A stretch of DNA of 7,195 bases from Hyphomicrobiales bacterium (GCA_017304275.1 JAFKKW010000421.1:1-7195), one strand, 5' to 3'. Shown: positions 1-6,248, numbered from the stretch's first letter. Notes: generated by a model from the letters alone, not told the origin. Program-made: numbers and translations.

Positions 1-1172
1 ACCACGAGGCCTCGGGCGGCGTGATCCTGCTCATCGCCGCCGTGGCCGCGCTGATCCTCGCTAACTCCGCGCTGGCACCCCTCTATGGCGCCCTTCTCGA
101 TACGCATGTATCCTTACGTATCGGCGAATGGGGGCTCGACAGGAGCCTCCTGCATTGGATCAACGATGGCCTGATGGTCATCTTCTTTTTTTACGTCGGC
201 CTAGAGATCAAGCGCGAGTTGATCGAGGGCGAGCTGTCGACGGTGAAGCAGGCGGCGCTCCCGGCTATCGGCGCCTTGGGCGGAATGATCGTGCCGGCGC
301 TCATCTACACCTGGATCAACTGGGGAGATTCACACGCCCTGCGCGGCTGGGCCATCCCGACGGCAACCGACATCGCTTTCGCCATCGGCGTCCTGGCCCT
401 GCTTGGGCCGCGCATTCCGTCGTCGCTCAAGATCTTTCTCCTGGCGCTCGCCATCATCGACGATCTCGGGGCGATCATCATCATCGCCGTGTTCTACACG
501 GCCAATTTGTCGCTTGTGGCGTTGTCGCTTGCGGCCGTTGGGATCCTGGCGTTGTTCGTTCTCAACCGGCGCGGCGTGACGCGGACGGCTGCCTACGTCC
601 TGGCGGGTGCCTTCGTGTGGTTGTGCGTGCTGCAGTCGGGTGTGCATGCGACGCTCGCCGGCGTGATCACCGCCATCGCGGTCCCGCTGCTGCCGGTCGC
701 CAACGGCAATGGCAACGGCGACTCCGAAACGTTGGCCGCCAAGCTGCAGGACAGCCTCTATCCATGGGTCACGTTCGGCGTCCTCCCCGCGTTCGCATTC
801 GCCAACGCCGGGGTGTCGCTGGCGGGACTGACACCCGAAACGCTGTTGAGCCCGATCCCGCTCGGGATTGCCCTCGGCCTTTTGGTCGGCAAGGCCATCG
901 GCGTCTACGGTTTCACGACCGGGGCGATTGCGCTGGGTATCGGGTCGCGACCGGAAGGAAGCTCGCGCATTCAGATGTTCGGCGTCGCCGTCCTGGCCGG
1001 CATCGGGTTCACGATGAGCTTGTTCATCGGCATGCTGGCATTTCCAGAGCCGGCGCACGCCGCCGACATTCGCATCGGCGTGCTGTCCGGCTCCCTATGT
1101 GCGGCGCTGCTGGGCTTTGCGATTTTGCGGTTCGCAAAGCGCCCGCTGCCGCCGCCCGGCAGGCTTGGATAG
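1..1172 (+). CDS. nhaA: Na+/H+ antiporter NhaA (5' end cut off by the window)
   Basis: NhaA is an inner-membrane antiporter that expels one Na+ (or Li+) in exchange for two H+, for pH and sodium homeostasis. The frame is open from base 3 and reads HEASGG, matching the family's N-terminal amphipathic region (SSDASGG in E. coli), so only about 10-15 residues are missing and the first ATG-like codons inside are not the true start. Family hallmarks are present: WINDGLM, VGLEIKREL, GWAIPTATDIAFA and AIIDDLGAI. The paired aspartates, equivalent to D163/D164 of E. coli NhaA, lie at 459-464, and the D133 equivalent at 369-371. GVHATLAGV, FAFANAGVS and GIGFTMSLFI follow, and the lysine in LLVGKAIG (K300 equivalent) is at 891-893. 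About 389 residues are visible, the usual length. It ends 17 bp before the convergent SulP gene. Family assignment is very secure. Confidence 0.96.
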   Translation, partial: HEASGGVILLIAAVAALILANSALAPLYGALLDTHVSLRIGEWGLDRSLLHWINDGLMVIFFFYVGLEIKRELIEGELSTVKQAALPAIGALGGMIVPALIYTWINWGDSHALRGWAIPTATDIAFAIGVLALLGPRIPSSLKIFLLALAIIDDLGAIIIIAVFYTANLSLVALSLAAVGILALFVLNRRGVTRTAAYVLAGAFVWLCVLQSGVHATLAGVITAIAVPLLPVANGNGNGDSETLAAKLQDSLYPWVTFGVLPAFAFANAGVSLAGLTPETLLSPIPLGIALGLLVGKAIGVYGFTTGAIALGIGSRPEGSSRIQMFGVAVLAGIGFTMSLFIGMLAFPEPAHAADIRIGVLSGSLCAALLGFAILRFAKRPLPPPGRLG

Positions 1173-1189
1173 CCGGGGAGCGGTTTGGT

Positions 1190-2725
1190 CTAGCGGCCCG
1201 TCGCTTCGGCGCGGGCCCTGAGCCCGCTGCGCTTCTTGTACTTCTCGGTGAGCCCGTCCCATTCGATCTCGAGCGACCCGCCGGTCGTCCGGTGCTGGCG
1301 GTCCCAGTTCGACAAGAGATCGATGCAGGCGTGGTCGATGTAGTCGAGATCGTCGATGTGCACGTGCACGTGCGTGTTGGGCTTCAGGCGTTCGAGCTCG
1401 CTGGCGAGCATCGGCAGCCGAATGAGCGTCGCCGCGCCCTTGAGGCGCAAATCCACGCGGTTGGCGCCGAGATCTTCGGCCTTCTCGACCTCGAGATGCG
1501 AGAACGCATAGAGCAGTTTCAGGAGCGACAGGACGAGGCCGACAACGACGCCCAAAAGCAGGTTGGTCGCGACGATGGTTGCAACGGTGATGAAGTAGAT
1601 CGCAACCTCGGTCGTGCCGTACTTCCTGAGCGCCGGCACGATCTTCGGATAGGCGAGCTTGTAGCCGGTATAGACCAGCACAGCGGCAAGCGCCGAGACC
1701 GGGATGTAGGAGAGCGTCCACGGCAACGCGCTGGCGAAGATCAGGAGCCAGACGCCGTGCAGGATGGCGGAGGCGCGCGTCACGGCACCGGCATCAACGT
1801 TGGCGCCCGAGCGCACGATGACTCCCGTCATCGGCAGCACGCCGAGCAGGCCGCAAAGCGCGTTGCCGATGCCCTGGGCGGAAAGCTCCTTGTCGTACTT
1901 GGTGCGCGCGCCGCTGTGCATCTGGTCGACCGCCGTCGCGCAGAGCAGCGTCTCCGCGCTGGCGATGAAGGCGATCGAGATCGCCCCGACCAGCATCGGC
2001 GCCTCGAAGATCCGCATCAGGTTGTCGAACGTCGGGAGCGCGACCGTCGACCAGATGTTGTTCGGCACGTCGACGTAAAGAATATCGGAAAGCCCGAGCA
2101 GCGCGGCCGCCAGCATGGCGACGATCACGCCGACCAGCGGCGCCGGCATCAGGCGCAACGACTTGGGCGCGTAGGACCATCCGGCGATGGCGATGATCGT
2201 GAGCACGCCGATGAGGCCGGCCTGGAAGCGGTGATCGCCCGCCTCGATGGCCTCGATGAGCGTGCCGGGCATGCCGAGCAGGTTCTGGATTCCCGTCCCG
2301 ATCGGCTTCCCGTCGAACATCACATGGAACTGCGCGACGAGAATCAGCACGCCGATGCCGGCCAGCATGCCGTGGATCACGGCCGGCGAGACGGCACGGA
2401 ACCATTGTCCGAGCTTGAGGATGCCGGCGCCGAGTTGCAGCAGTCCCGCGAACAGCACAACCACGCCGAGCATCTCGACGCCGTTGGCCTGCACGAACTG
2501 CAGCACGAGCACGCTGAGTCCGGCGGCGGGTCCGCTCACCTGCAGCGGCGATCCCGCAAGAAACCCGACGATAAGGCCGCCGATGATGCCGGTGATGATG
2601 CCGGCGGTCGGCGGCATCCCGGAGGCGATGGAGATGCCCATGCATAACGGGAGTGCCACGAGAAAGACGACGATCGAGGCGAGCAGATCCTTGCTGAACG
2701 TGGAGGTCGATGTGCCTGCCGTCAT
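1190..2725 (-). CDS. SulP-family anion transporter with C-terminal STAS domain; possible bicarbonate porter
   Basis: This is an inner-membrane anion transporter of the SulP/SLC26 family, 511 aa from the chosen start. Hydrophobic segments fill roughly residues 12-405. Family signatures include FLVALPLCMGISIASG (about 21-36), the LQVSGPAAGLSV strand motif (61-72), and IASAETLLCATAVDQ (254-268) with an acidic residue at 258. A soluble STAS domain covers about 420-500; it reads IDHACIDLL where phosphorylatable STAS proteins carry D-S-x-G. The ATG at 2725 is preferred because MTAGTSTSTFSKDLLAS matches the usual short N-terminus. A TTG at 2767 would add 14 residues rich in Gly/Pro/Ala and lacks a Shine-Dalgarno. 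Substrate cannot be read from sequence: SulP proteins carry sulfate, bicarbonate or dicarboxylates. The divergent carbonic anhydrase favours bicarbonate by inference. It is convergent with nhaA. Confidence 0.9.
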   Translation of the reverse strand: MTAGTSTSTFSKDLLASIVVFLVALPLCMGISIASGMPPTAGIITGIIGGLIVGFLAGSPLQVSGPAAGLSVLVLQFVQANGVEMLGVVVLFAGLLQLGAGILKLGQWFRAVSPAVIHGMLAGIGVLILVAQFHVMFDGKPIGTGIQNLLGMPGTLIEAIEAGDHRFQAGLIGVLTIIAIAGWSYAPKSLRLMPAPLVGVIVAMLAAALLGLSDILYVDVPNNIWSTVALPTFDNLMRIFEAPMLVGAISIAFIASAETLLCATAVDQMHSGARTKYDKELSAQGIGNALCGLLGVLPMTGVIVRSGANVDAGAVTRASAILHGVWLLIFASALPWTLSYIPVSALAAVLVYTGYKLAYPKIVPALRKYGTTEVAIYFITVATIVATNLLLGVVVGLVLSLLKLLYAFSHLEVEKAEDLGANRVDLRLKGAATLIRLPMLASELERLKPNTHVHVHIDDLDYIDHACIDLLSNWDRQHRTTGGSLEIEWDGLTEKYKKRSGLRARAEATGR

Positions 2726-2780
2726 TGCCCCATCGCGCCCGGCCTTTATTGGCCCGGCGCCCCCCAATAAGATGCTATGC

Positions 2781-2800
2781 TCGGGCGGGTACGCGCCCGA
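2781..2800 (-). promoter_or_regulatory. Hairpin in the 5' leader of the SulP gene
   Basis: TCGGGCG at 2781-2787 is perfectly complementary to CGCCCGA at 2794-2800, giving a 7-bp GC-rich stem with a 6-nt loop. It lies about 55 nt upstream of the SulP start. If the promoter proposed at 2809-2837 is right, it would sit at the very 5' end of the transcript, where such stems often slow decay. No T-run follows on either side, so it is not a classical terminator. The stem is seen directly; its function is inferred. Confidence 0.35.
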
Positions 2801-2808
2801 AGCGGCGG

Positions 2809-2837
2809 ACGATAGCGGGCGTCCCTATCGGCCGCAA
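2809..2837 (-). promoter_or_regulatory. Candidate sigma-70-type promoter for the SulP gene
   Basis: Read on the minus strand, TTGCGG (2837-2832) is followed after exactly 17 nt by TATCGT (2814-2809). These match 3/6 and 4/6 of the consensus -35 and -10 boxes. The predicted start would be near 2802, leaving a leader of about 77 nt before the ATG at 2725. In GC-rich DNA such matches arise by chance, so this is only the best candidate found in the spacer. Confidence 0.3.
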
Positions 2838-2952
2838 CCGGAAGTCGTCTTGACGGTAGCCCGTCGAGGCAGAGGAGGGCGGGTACGGTCCCCACCCATC
2901 CGGGCAGGTGCGACGATTGCCGACTCGCGTGTGGTCGAACTTTAGGTAGATA

Positions 2953-2985
2953 TCAGGATGTAAAGGACCGCATCCTGAGCGGTCC
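2953..2985 (+). promoter_or_regulatory. Two overlapping, mutually exclusive hairpins upstream of the carbonic anhydrase
   Basis: TCAGGATG (2953-2960) pairs perfectly with CATCCTGA (2971-2978), an 8-bp stem with a 10-nt loop. GGACCGC (2965-2971) pairs perfectly with GCGGTCC (2979-2985), a 7-bp stem with a 7-nt loop. The 3' arm of the first stem fills the loop of the second, and the second's 5' arm lies in the loop of the first, sharing base 2971, so both cannot form fully together. The element ends 33 nt before the ATG of the carbonic anhydrase. It could be an RNA leader switch or, as DNA, an operator with dyad symmetry. The pairing is seen; the role is inferred. Confidence 0.45.
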
Positions 2986-3018
2986 ATAAGAACCCTTATC
3001 CCATTGGGGCGAACCAGA

Positions 3019-3657
3019 ATGTCCAGCTTTCCCGAGAAACTGACCGATCGCTTCCGCCGCTTCAAGCACCGCCACTTCGTTCCCAACGCCGACCATTACG
3101 AGGAGCTGGCCACCTACGGACAGGACCCCGACGTGATGGTCATTTCCTGTTGCGACAGTCGGGTCGACCCGGAAACCATCTTCACCGCCATGCCGGGCGA
3201 GATGTTCGTCGTGCGCAACGTCGCGAACCTCGTGCCGCCCTACGAGACGGGCGGCAAGTACCATGGCGTCTCCACCGCCATCGAGTTCGCGGTCATGAAC
3301 CTTCGCGTCAAGCACATCGTCATCTTGGGCCACTCCGGCTGCGGCGGCATCAAGGCTGCCCTCGACCAGAGCGCCGCCATTCAGACCGAAGCCATGTTCA
3401 TCTCGCGCTGGATGTCGATGCTCGACGACGCGCGGCTTCACGTTCTTGCCGCCCACCAGATGGCGCCGACCGCCGAGAAGGCGAGGCTCCTCGAGCTGGA
3501 AGGCATCAAGAGCTCCATCAAGAACCTGCGCACCTTCCCCTTCGTGAAAACGGAGGAGGACAAGGGACGGCTCTCGCTGCACGGCGCCTATTTCGAGATC
3601 GCGAACGGAATGCTGAGTGTTCTCAACCACTCCCGCGGTGAGTTCTTCGCGCTTTAG
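3019..3657 (+). CDS. Beta-class carbonic anhydrase
   Basis: This cytoplasmic zinc enzyme interconverts CO2 and bicarbonate. At 212 aa it has the usual length. The zinc ligands of the beta class are all present: Cys44 in CCDSR (with the catalytic Asp46-Arg48 pair), and His105 and Cys108 in GHSGCGG. Other family segments are RNVANLVPPYE (67-76), HGVSTAIEFAV (82-92) and the C-terminal LHGAYFEIANGML (187-199). The ATG at 3019 is chosen because GGGG at 3006-3009 stands 9 nt upstream and the protein then begins MSSFPEKLTDRFRRF, the family's amphipathic N-terminal helix; an upstream in-frame TTG at 3004 would use the Shine-Dalgarno itself as coding. No signal peptide is seen. It is transcribed away from the SulP gene, suggesting a joint role in inorganic carbon supply. 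Symbols such as can or cynT would be guesses. Confidence 0.95.
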   Translation: MSSFPEKLTDRFRRFKHRHFVPNADHYEELATYGQDPDVMVISCCDSRVDPETIFTAMPGEMFVVRNVANLVPPYETGGKYHGVSTAIEFAVMNLRVKHIVILGHSGCGGIKAALDQSAAIQTEAMFISRWMSMLDDARLHVLAAHQMAPTAEKARLLELEGIKSSIKNLRTFPFVKTEEDKGRLSLHGAYFEIANGMLSVLNHSRGEFFAL

Positions 3658-3661
3658 CGTT

Positions 3662-3777
3662 CTAGAGCCGTTCTGACTTAGGTGGAAGCAGCCGCACCTA
3701 AATCTATCGCAACCCTTCGCCTCTTCCCGGCGGGTGAGGGGGAGGAGCCGATTCCGGCTAAGTCGGAAACACTCTAG
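3662..3777. repeat. Pair of inverted interspersed-type repeats (CTAGAG...GACTTAG)
   Basis: Two copies of a roughly 34-bp unit face each other at 3662-3695 (+) and 3744-3777 (-). Aligned by hand they share 24 of 34 positions, including CTAGAG at the outer ends and GACTTAG in the middle. The right copy folds alone: TTCCG and CGGAA form a stem around GCTAAGT. From memory, units starting with CTAGAG and carrying a GACTTAG-like core are frequent in rhizobial-type genomes. The element starts 4 bp after the carbonic anhydrase stop codon and may form part of its transcript end. Confidence 0.6.
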
Positions 3778-3801
3778 CGGCGCGCTCATAGCGAAAGGTG
3801 T

Positions 3802-3891
3802 CTGGATCCCGTCCTCCGCCGGGACGACGTCTATAAGTGGGCGCGCCGATAGCCACCAGGAAACGTCACCCCGACCAAGGTCGGGGTCCAG
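3802..3891. repeat. Second pair of inverted hairpin repeats (CTGGA-CCCG...GACG)
   Basis: A 28-bp unit at 3802-3829 (+) recurs inverted at 3864-3891 (-) with 21 of 28 positions identical. The right copy contains CCCCGACC-AA-GGTCGGGG (3869-3886), a perfect 8-bp stem with a 2-nt loop; one more A-T pair extends it to 9 bp. From memory, GTCACCCCG...CGGGGTCCAG elements are widespread in alphaproteobacterial intergenic DNA. Lying between the convergent carbonic anhydrase and ccmG, the hairpin could stop or stabilise both transcripts, but there is no T-run. Confidence 0.6.
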
Positions 3892-3911
3892 ACGCGCGGG
3901 TCAGGGACGAA

Positions 3912-3962
3912 TGATCACTGGGAGGGCGTGCTTTTCCCTTGTGCCGCGGTGATCACTGGGAG
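3912..3962. repeat. 13-bp direct repeat spanning the ccmG stop codon
   Basis: TGATCACTGGGAG occurs at 3912-3924 and again at 3950-3962, 38 bp apart. The right copy is inside ccmG (coding LLPVIT). The left copy is read in another frame and contains the stop codon. It looks like a remnant of a short duplication that redefined the C-terminus. Confidence 0.6.
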
Positions 3963-4535
3963 CAGCTTGGCCTCGAGGCTTTCCTTCGAGATCGGACCCA
4001 CGTGCTTGTAGGCGATCCTGCCCGCGCCATCGATGACGAACGTCTCCGGCATGCCGTACACACCCCACTCGATGGCATTCCGCCCTGAGCGGTCCGTGCC
4101 GACCGCAGTGAACGGATTGCCGTAACGGCCGATGAATCGCCTTCCGGCTTCGGGTTGATCCTTGTAATTGACGCCGTAGATGTCGACCCCCGAGCGCTCC
4201 TTGAGGGTGATCAGCAGCGGGTGCTCCTCGATGCAGGGTACGCACCACGAGGCCCAGAAGTTGACGATCGAGACTTTGCCCTTGGCGAGATCGGTCGCAT
4301 GGAAGCCCGGCACCGGCTGTCCGTTTTCGAGCAGTCCCTCGAGCGCCGGGAAGTCGGTTTGGGGAACAGGCTTTCCGATTAGGGCCGAGGGCAGCTTCGA
4401 CGGATCGCCCGAGGTCAGCGCAAAGGCGAACAGCGCCGCCATGACGACGAAAATGAGGAATGGCGCGATCGCCCAGCCGCGCCTTTTGGCGCGGTCCGGT
4501 ACGCTGCCTGCGACGGGCCCCGCGTCCTGGCTCAT
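3915..4535 (-). CDS. ccmG: CcmG/DsbE, membrane-anchored thiol:disulfide oxidoreductase for cytochrome c maturation
   Basis: CcmG keeps the CXXCH cysteines of apocytochrome c, and CcmH, reduced in the periplasm so haem can be attached. At 206 aa it is slightly longer than typical CcmG. A single N-terminal membrane anchor spans about 21-41 after a positively charged AKRR. The thioredoxin-like domain follows, with active site W97-C98-V99-P100-C101 in NFWASWCVPC and the cis-proline region YGMPETFVID (160-169). GVNYKDQ (121-127) and the conserved IGKPVPQTDFPAL (53-65) are typical of CcmG. The ATG overlaps the ccmD stop by 4 nt (ATGA), implying translational coupling. It is the last gene of the minus-strand operon. 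The extreme C-terminus (GKSTPSQ) is affected by a small duplication. The start could shift a few codons, but the overlap supports this one. Confidence 0.94.
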   Translation of the reverse strand: MSQDAGPVAGSVPDRAKRRGWAIAPFLIFVVMAALFAFALTSGDPSKLPSALIGKPVPQTDFPALEGLLENGQPVPGFHATDLAKGKVSIVNFWASWCVPCIEEHPLLITLKERSGVDIYGVNYKDQPEAGRRFIGRYGNPFTAVGTDRSGRNAIEWGVYGMPETFVIDGAGRIAYKHVGPISKESLEAKLLPVITAAQGKSTPSQ

Positions 4536-4720
4536 GCCGAGCCCCGATCACTCGCAGGCGCGCTCGTCGAACGGCGCTTGAGCCCGCGCCGCTCCGCGTC
4601 GGCAAGCGCATTGGCCTGCCGCCATCCGTCGAACAGCGTCCAGCCGATGAGCAGGCCGACGATAGCGACGAACGCGCCGTAGGACGCCCAGATGAAGGCG
4701 GCGTGCGGTCCGAGATCCAT
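4532..4720 (-). CDS. ccmD: CcmD, small haem exporter protein
   Basis: CcmD is a small single-span membrane protein needed for release of haem-loaded CcmE from the CcmABC complex. The 62-aa product is in the normal size range. Residues 5-15 (PHAAFIWASYG) match the conserved CcmD start, including the Tyr14-Gly15 pair. One hydrophobic segment spans about 8-30, followed by a basic, flexible cytoplasmic tail (RRGLKRR). It begins 4 nt after the ccmC stop, with GGAG sequences inside the end of ccmC as likely ribosome-binding sites, and its stop overlaps the ccmG start. Position in the operon is decisive, because such short proteins are poorly conserved. Confidence 0.9.
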   Translation of the reverse strand: MDLGPHAAFIWASYGAFVAIVGLLIGWTLFDGWRQANALADAERRGLKRRSTSAPASDRGSA

Positions 4721-4724
4721 GAGC

Positions 4725-5486
4725 CTACTCCGCTCCCGCCGAGAACCGTTGCTCGTCGCGCTCGACCTGCGCCATGCGCATGGCCTTCACACGCCGCCGA
4801 ACGATCTCGGTCTGCATCGCCTTGAGGTGTAGCGCGATGAACAGGAGCGTGAAGCCCACCGCCGAGATCAGGAGCGGGGTGCGCATCGAGGGATCGACCG
4901 TCGAGGTAAAGCCGGTCGACGGCTGGTGCAGCGTGTTCCACCAGTCGACCGAGAATTTGATGATCGGCAGGATGGCGACGCCGACCAGCGCCAGCACCGC
5001 CGTGAGCTTGCCCGCAAGCGATTCGTCATCGAGCGACGAGCGCAGCGCGATCAGGCCGAGATAGAGGAAGAAGAGGATCAGCACCGATGTCAGGCGGGCA
5101 TCCCACACCCAGTACGTGCCCCACATCGGCTTGCCCCAGAGGGAGCCCGTGATGAGCGCGGCGAGCGTGAACGCGGCGCCGATCGGTGCGGCGGCCTTGG
5201 CGGACACGTCCGCGAGCGGGTGGCGGAACACCAGGAGCCCGAAGCGCGAGACTGCGACGATGGAATAGCCCATCATCGCGAGCCACGCCGACGGCAGGTG
5301 GATGTACATGATCTTGACCGTCTCGCCCTGTTGGTAGTCGGGCGGTGCCACCAGGAATACGAGGTACATTGCATAGGCGATCAACAGGCACGCGCCCGCG
5401 GCCACCCACGGCAGGACGGCGCGCGAAAGCTCCATGAAGCGGGTCGGGTTGGCGAGGCGCTGGGTCAGGGTCTGCATAGAGTTCAT
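4725..5486 (-). CDS. ccmC: CcmC, haem-handling protein of cytochrome c maturation
   Basis: CcmC is a six-span inner-membrane protein that presents haem to the chaperone CcmE. The 253-aa sequence carries the tryptophan-rich signature W122-G-T-Y-W-V-W-D129 on a periplasmic loop, flanked by the two histidines that ligate haem in the family: His63 (YIHLPSAW) and His187 (NTLHQPS). Hydrophobic segments begin at about residue 24. The N-terminal LANPTRFM is common in alphaproteobacterial CcmC. Neither the ATG at 5486 nor the in-frame ATG at 5477 has a clear Shine-Dalgarno; the longer form is given, with the start uncertain by three codons. It follows ccmB after a 93-bp gap, wider than other spacings in the operon, and precedes ccmD by 4 nt. 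Confidence 0.94.
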   Translation of the reverse strand: MNSMQTLTQRLANPTRFMELSRAVLPWVAAGACLLIAYAMYLVFLVAPPDYQQGETVKIMYIHLPSAWLAMMGYSIVAVSRFGLLVFRHPLADVSAKAAAPIGAAFTLAALITGSLWGKPMWGTYWVWDARLTSVLILFFLYLGLIALRSSLDDESLAGKLTAVLALVGVAILPIIKFSVDWWNTLHQPSTGFTSTVDPSMRTPLLISAVGFTLLFIALHLKAMQTEIVRRRVKAMRMAQVERDEQRFSAGAE

Positions 5487-5505
5487 CTAAGGCGCTTGCG
5501 GCAAA

Positions 5506-5524
5506 GTGGAAACCAGTTTTCCGC
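5506..5524. repeat. Small hairpin in the ccmB-ccmC gap
   Basis: GGAAA (5508-5512) pairs with TTTCC (5518-5522) across a 5-nt loop, with one G-T and one G-C pair possible beyond it. The 93-bp gap (5487-5579) holds nothing else recognised. The surrounding string GCAAAGTGGAAACC resembles, from memory, a short intergenic repeat of rhizobial genomes. On the minus strand a moderate A-run, not a T-run, lies nearby, so a terminator is unlikely. Confidence 0.3.
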
Positions 5525-5579
5525 CTGATGGAACGTTACACTACATTAAGGGCACCCGTGCGCCCGGATTTTGCGCGCC

Positions 5580-6248
5580 TTATGACATCTGCAGCCGCAG
5601 CGCCGCCGCCGCCGCCACCGGTGCCGCCGCGACCGAGGCCACCGAAATCGCCAGCAGAATGAGGAACGAGGCGGTGAAGCCGTCCTGGCCGAGCCCCGCG
5701 AAGCCAAGGGCGGAAATGCCGAATATCAGGGTCGGGATGTAGAGCGGCAGCACCAGGAGCGCGATCAGGAGGCCCCCACGCCGGGCTTTGAGCGTGAGCG
5801 CGGCGCCGATGCTGCCGAGGAAGCTGATGGCCGGCGTTCCCGCCAGCATGGTCGCCACCAGTGCCGGCGTGAGCGCGATGTCGAGGTTGAGCATGAGGCC
5901 GAGCACGGGCGCCGCCAGCGCCAGCGGGATGCCGGTCGAGATCCAGTGCGCCAGCGCCTTGGCCACGACCGCAAGCTCGAGCGCCAGCGGCGCCGTCGCC
6001 ATCACCTCGAGCGAGCCATCCTCCTGGTCGGCCTCGAACAGGCGCGGCAAGGACAGGAGCGCCGCCAGCAGGAGCGCGATCCAGAGAATGCCGGGCGCGA
6101 TGCGGGAGAGCAGCTTGAGATCCGGCCCGAGCCCGAGCGGCAGCATGGCGACGACGACCAGATAGAACCCGAGCGCGGTGCCGAGCGCCGCCCCCTCGCG
6201 TACCGCAAGCGTCAGGTCACGCTTGAGCAGGGCGAGAAATGCGCTCAT
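5580..6248 (-). CDS. ccmB: CcmB, membrane subunit of the CcmAB ABC complex
   Basis: CcmB is the membrane partner of the ATPase CcmA. With CcmC and CcmD the complex uses ATP to free holo-CcmE. The 222-aa product has the family's normal length and about six hydrophobic spans. Conserved segments include the N-terminal FLALLKRDLTLAVR (4-17), the cytoplasmic F71-E-A-D-Q-E-D-G-S-L-E81 loop that is likely to contact CcmA, and LPLYIPTLIFG (167-177). The ATG overlaps the ccmA TGA by 4 nt. GGAGG at 6256-6260 (minus strand), inside the end of ccmA, stands 7 nt upstream, which fixes the start firmly. The Ala-rich C-terminus ends in LRLQMS. Confidence 0.94.
   Translation of the reverse strand: MSAFLALLKRDLTLAVREGAALGTALGFYLVVVAMLPLGLGPDLKLLSRIAPGILWIALLLAALLSLPRLFEADQEDGSLEVMATAPLALELAVVAKALAHWISTGIPLALAAPVLGLMLNLDIALTPALVATMLAGTPAISFLGSIGAALTLKARRGGLLIALLVLPLYIPTLIFGISALGFAGLGQDGFTASFLILLAISVASVAAAPVAAAAALRLQMS

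Noticed and set aside
1173..1189. Possible bidirectional terminator between nhaA and the SulP gene
   Set aside because: The 17-bp gap has no convincing stem or T-run.
1358..1369. 12-bp palindrome GTGCACGTGCAC
   Set aside because: It lies in the STAS coding region and follows from alternating His-Val codons, so no separate DNA function is needed.
128..2647. Very long plus-strand open frame (about 839 codons) across nhaA and the SulP gene
   Set aside because: It crosses two well-supported genes in other frames, and its product is Arg/Gly/His/Asp-rich with no domain, the usual antisense or out-of-frame shadow in high-GC DNA.
3734..3952. Plus-strand frame of 72 codons in the repeat island
   Set aside because: It consists mostly of translated inverted repeats, with no Shine-Dalgarno and no recognisable protein features.
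2974..4095. The 12-mer CCTGAGCGGTCC at 2974-2985 and again at 4084-4095
   Set aside because: The second copy is inside ccmG coding sequence and lacks the dyad partner found upstream of the carbonic anhydrase; a chance match is likely.
3901..4941. Minus-strand frame of 346 codons overlapping ccmG, ccmD and the end of ccmC
   Set aside because: It overlaps three recognisable ccm genes in another frame, is Arg/Ala/Gly-rich, and lacks any motif.
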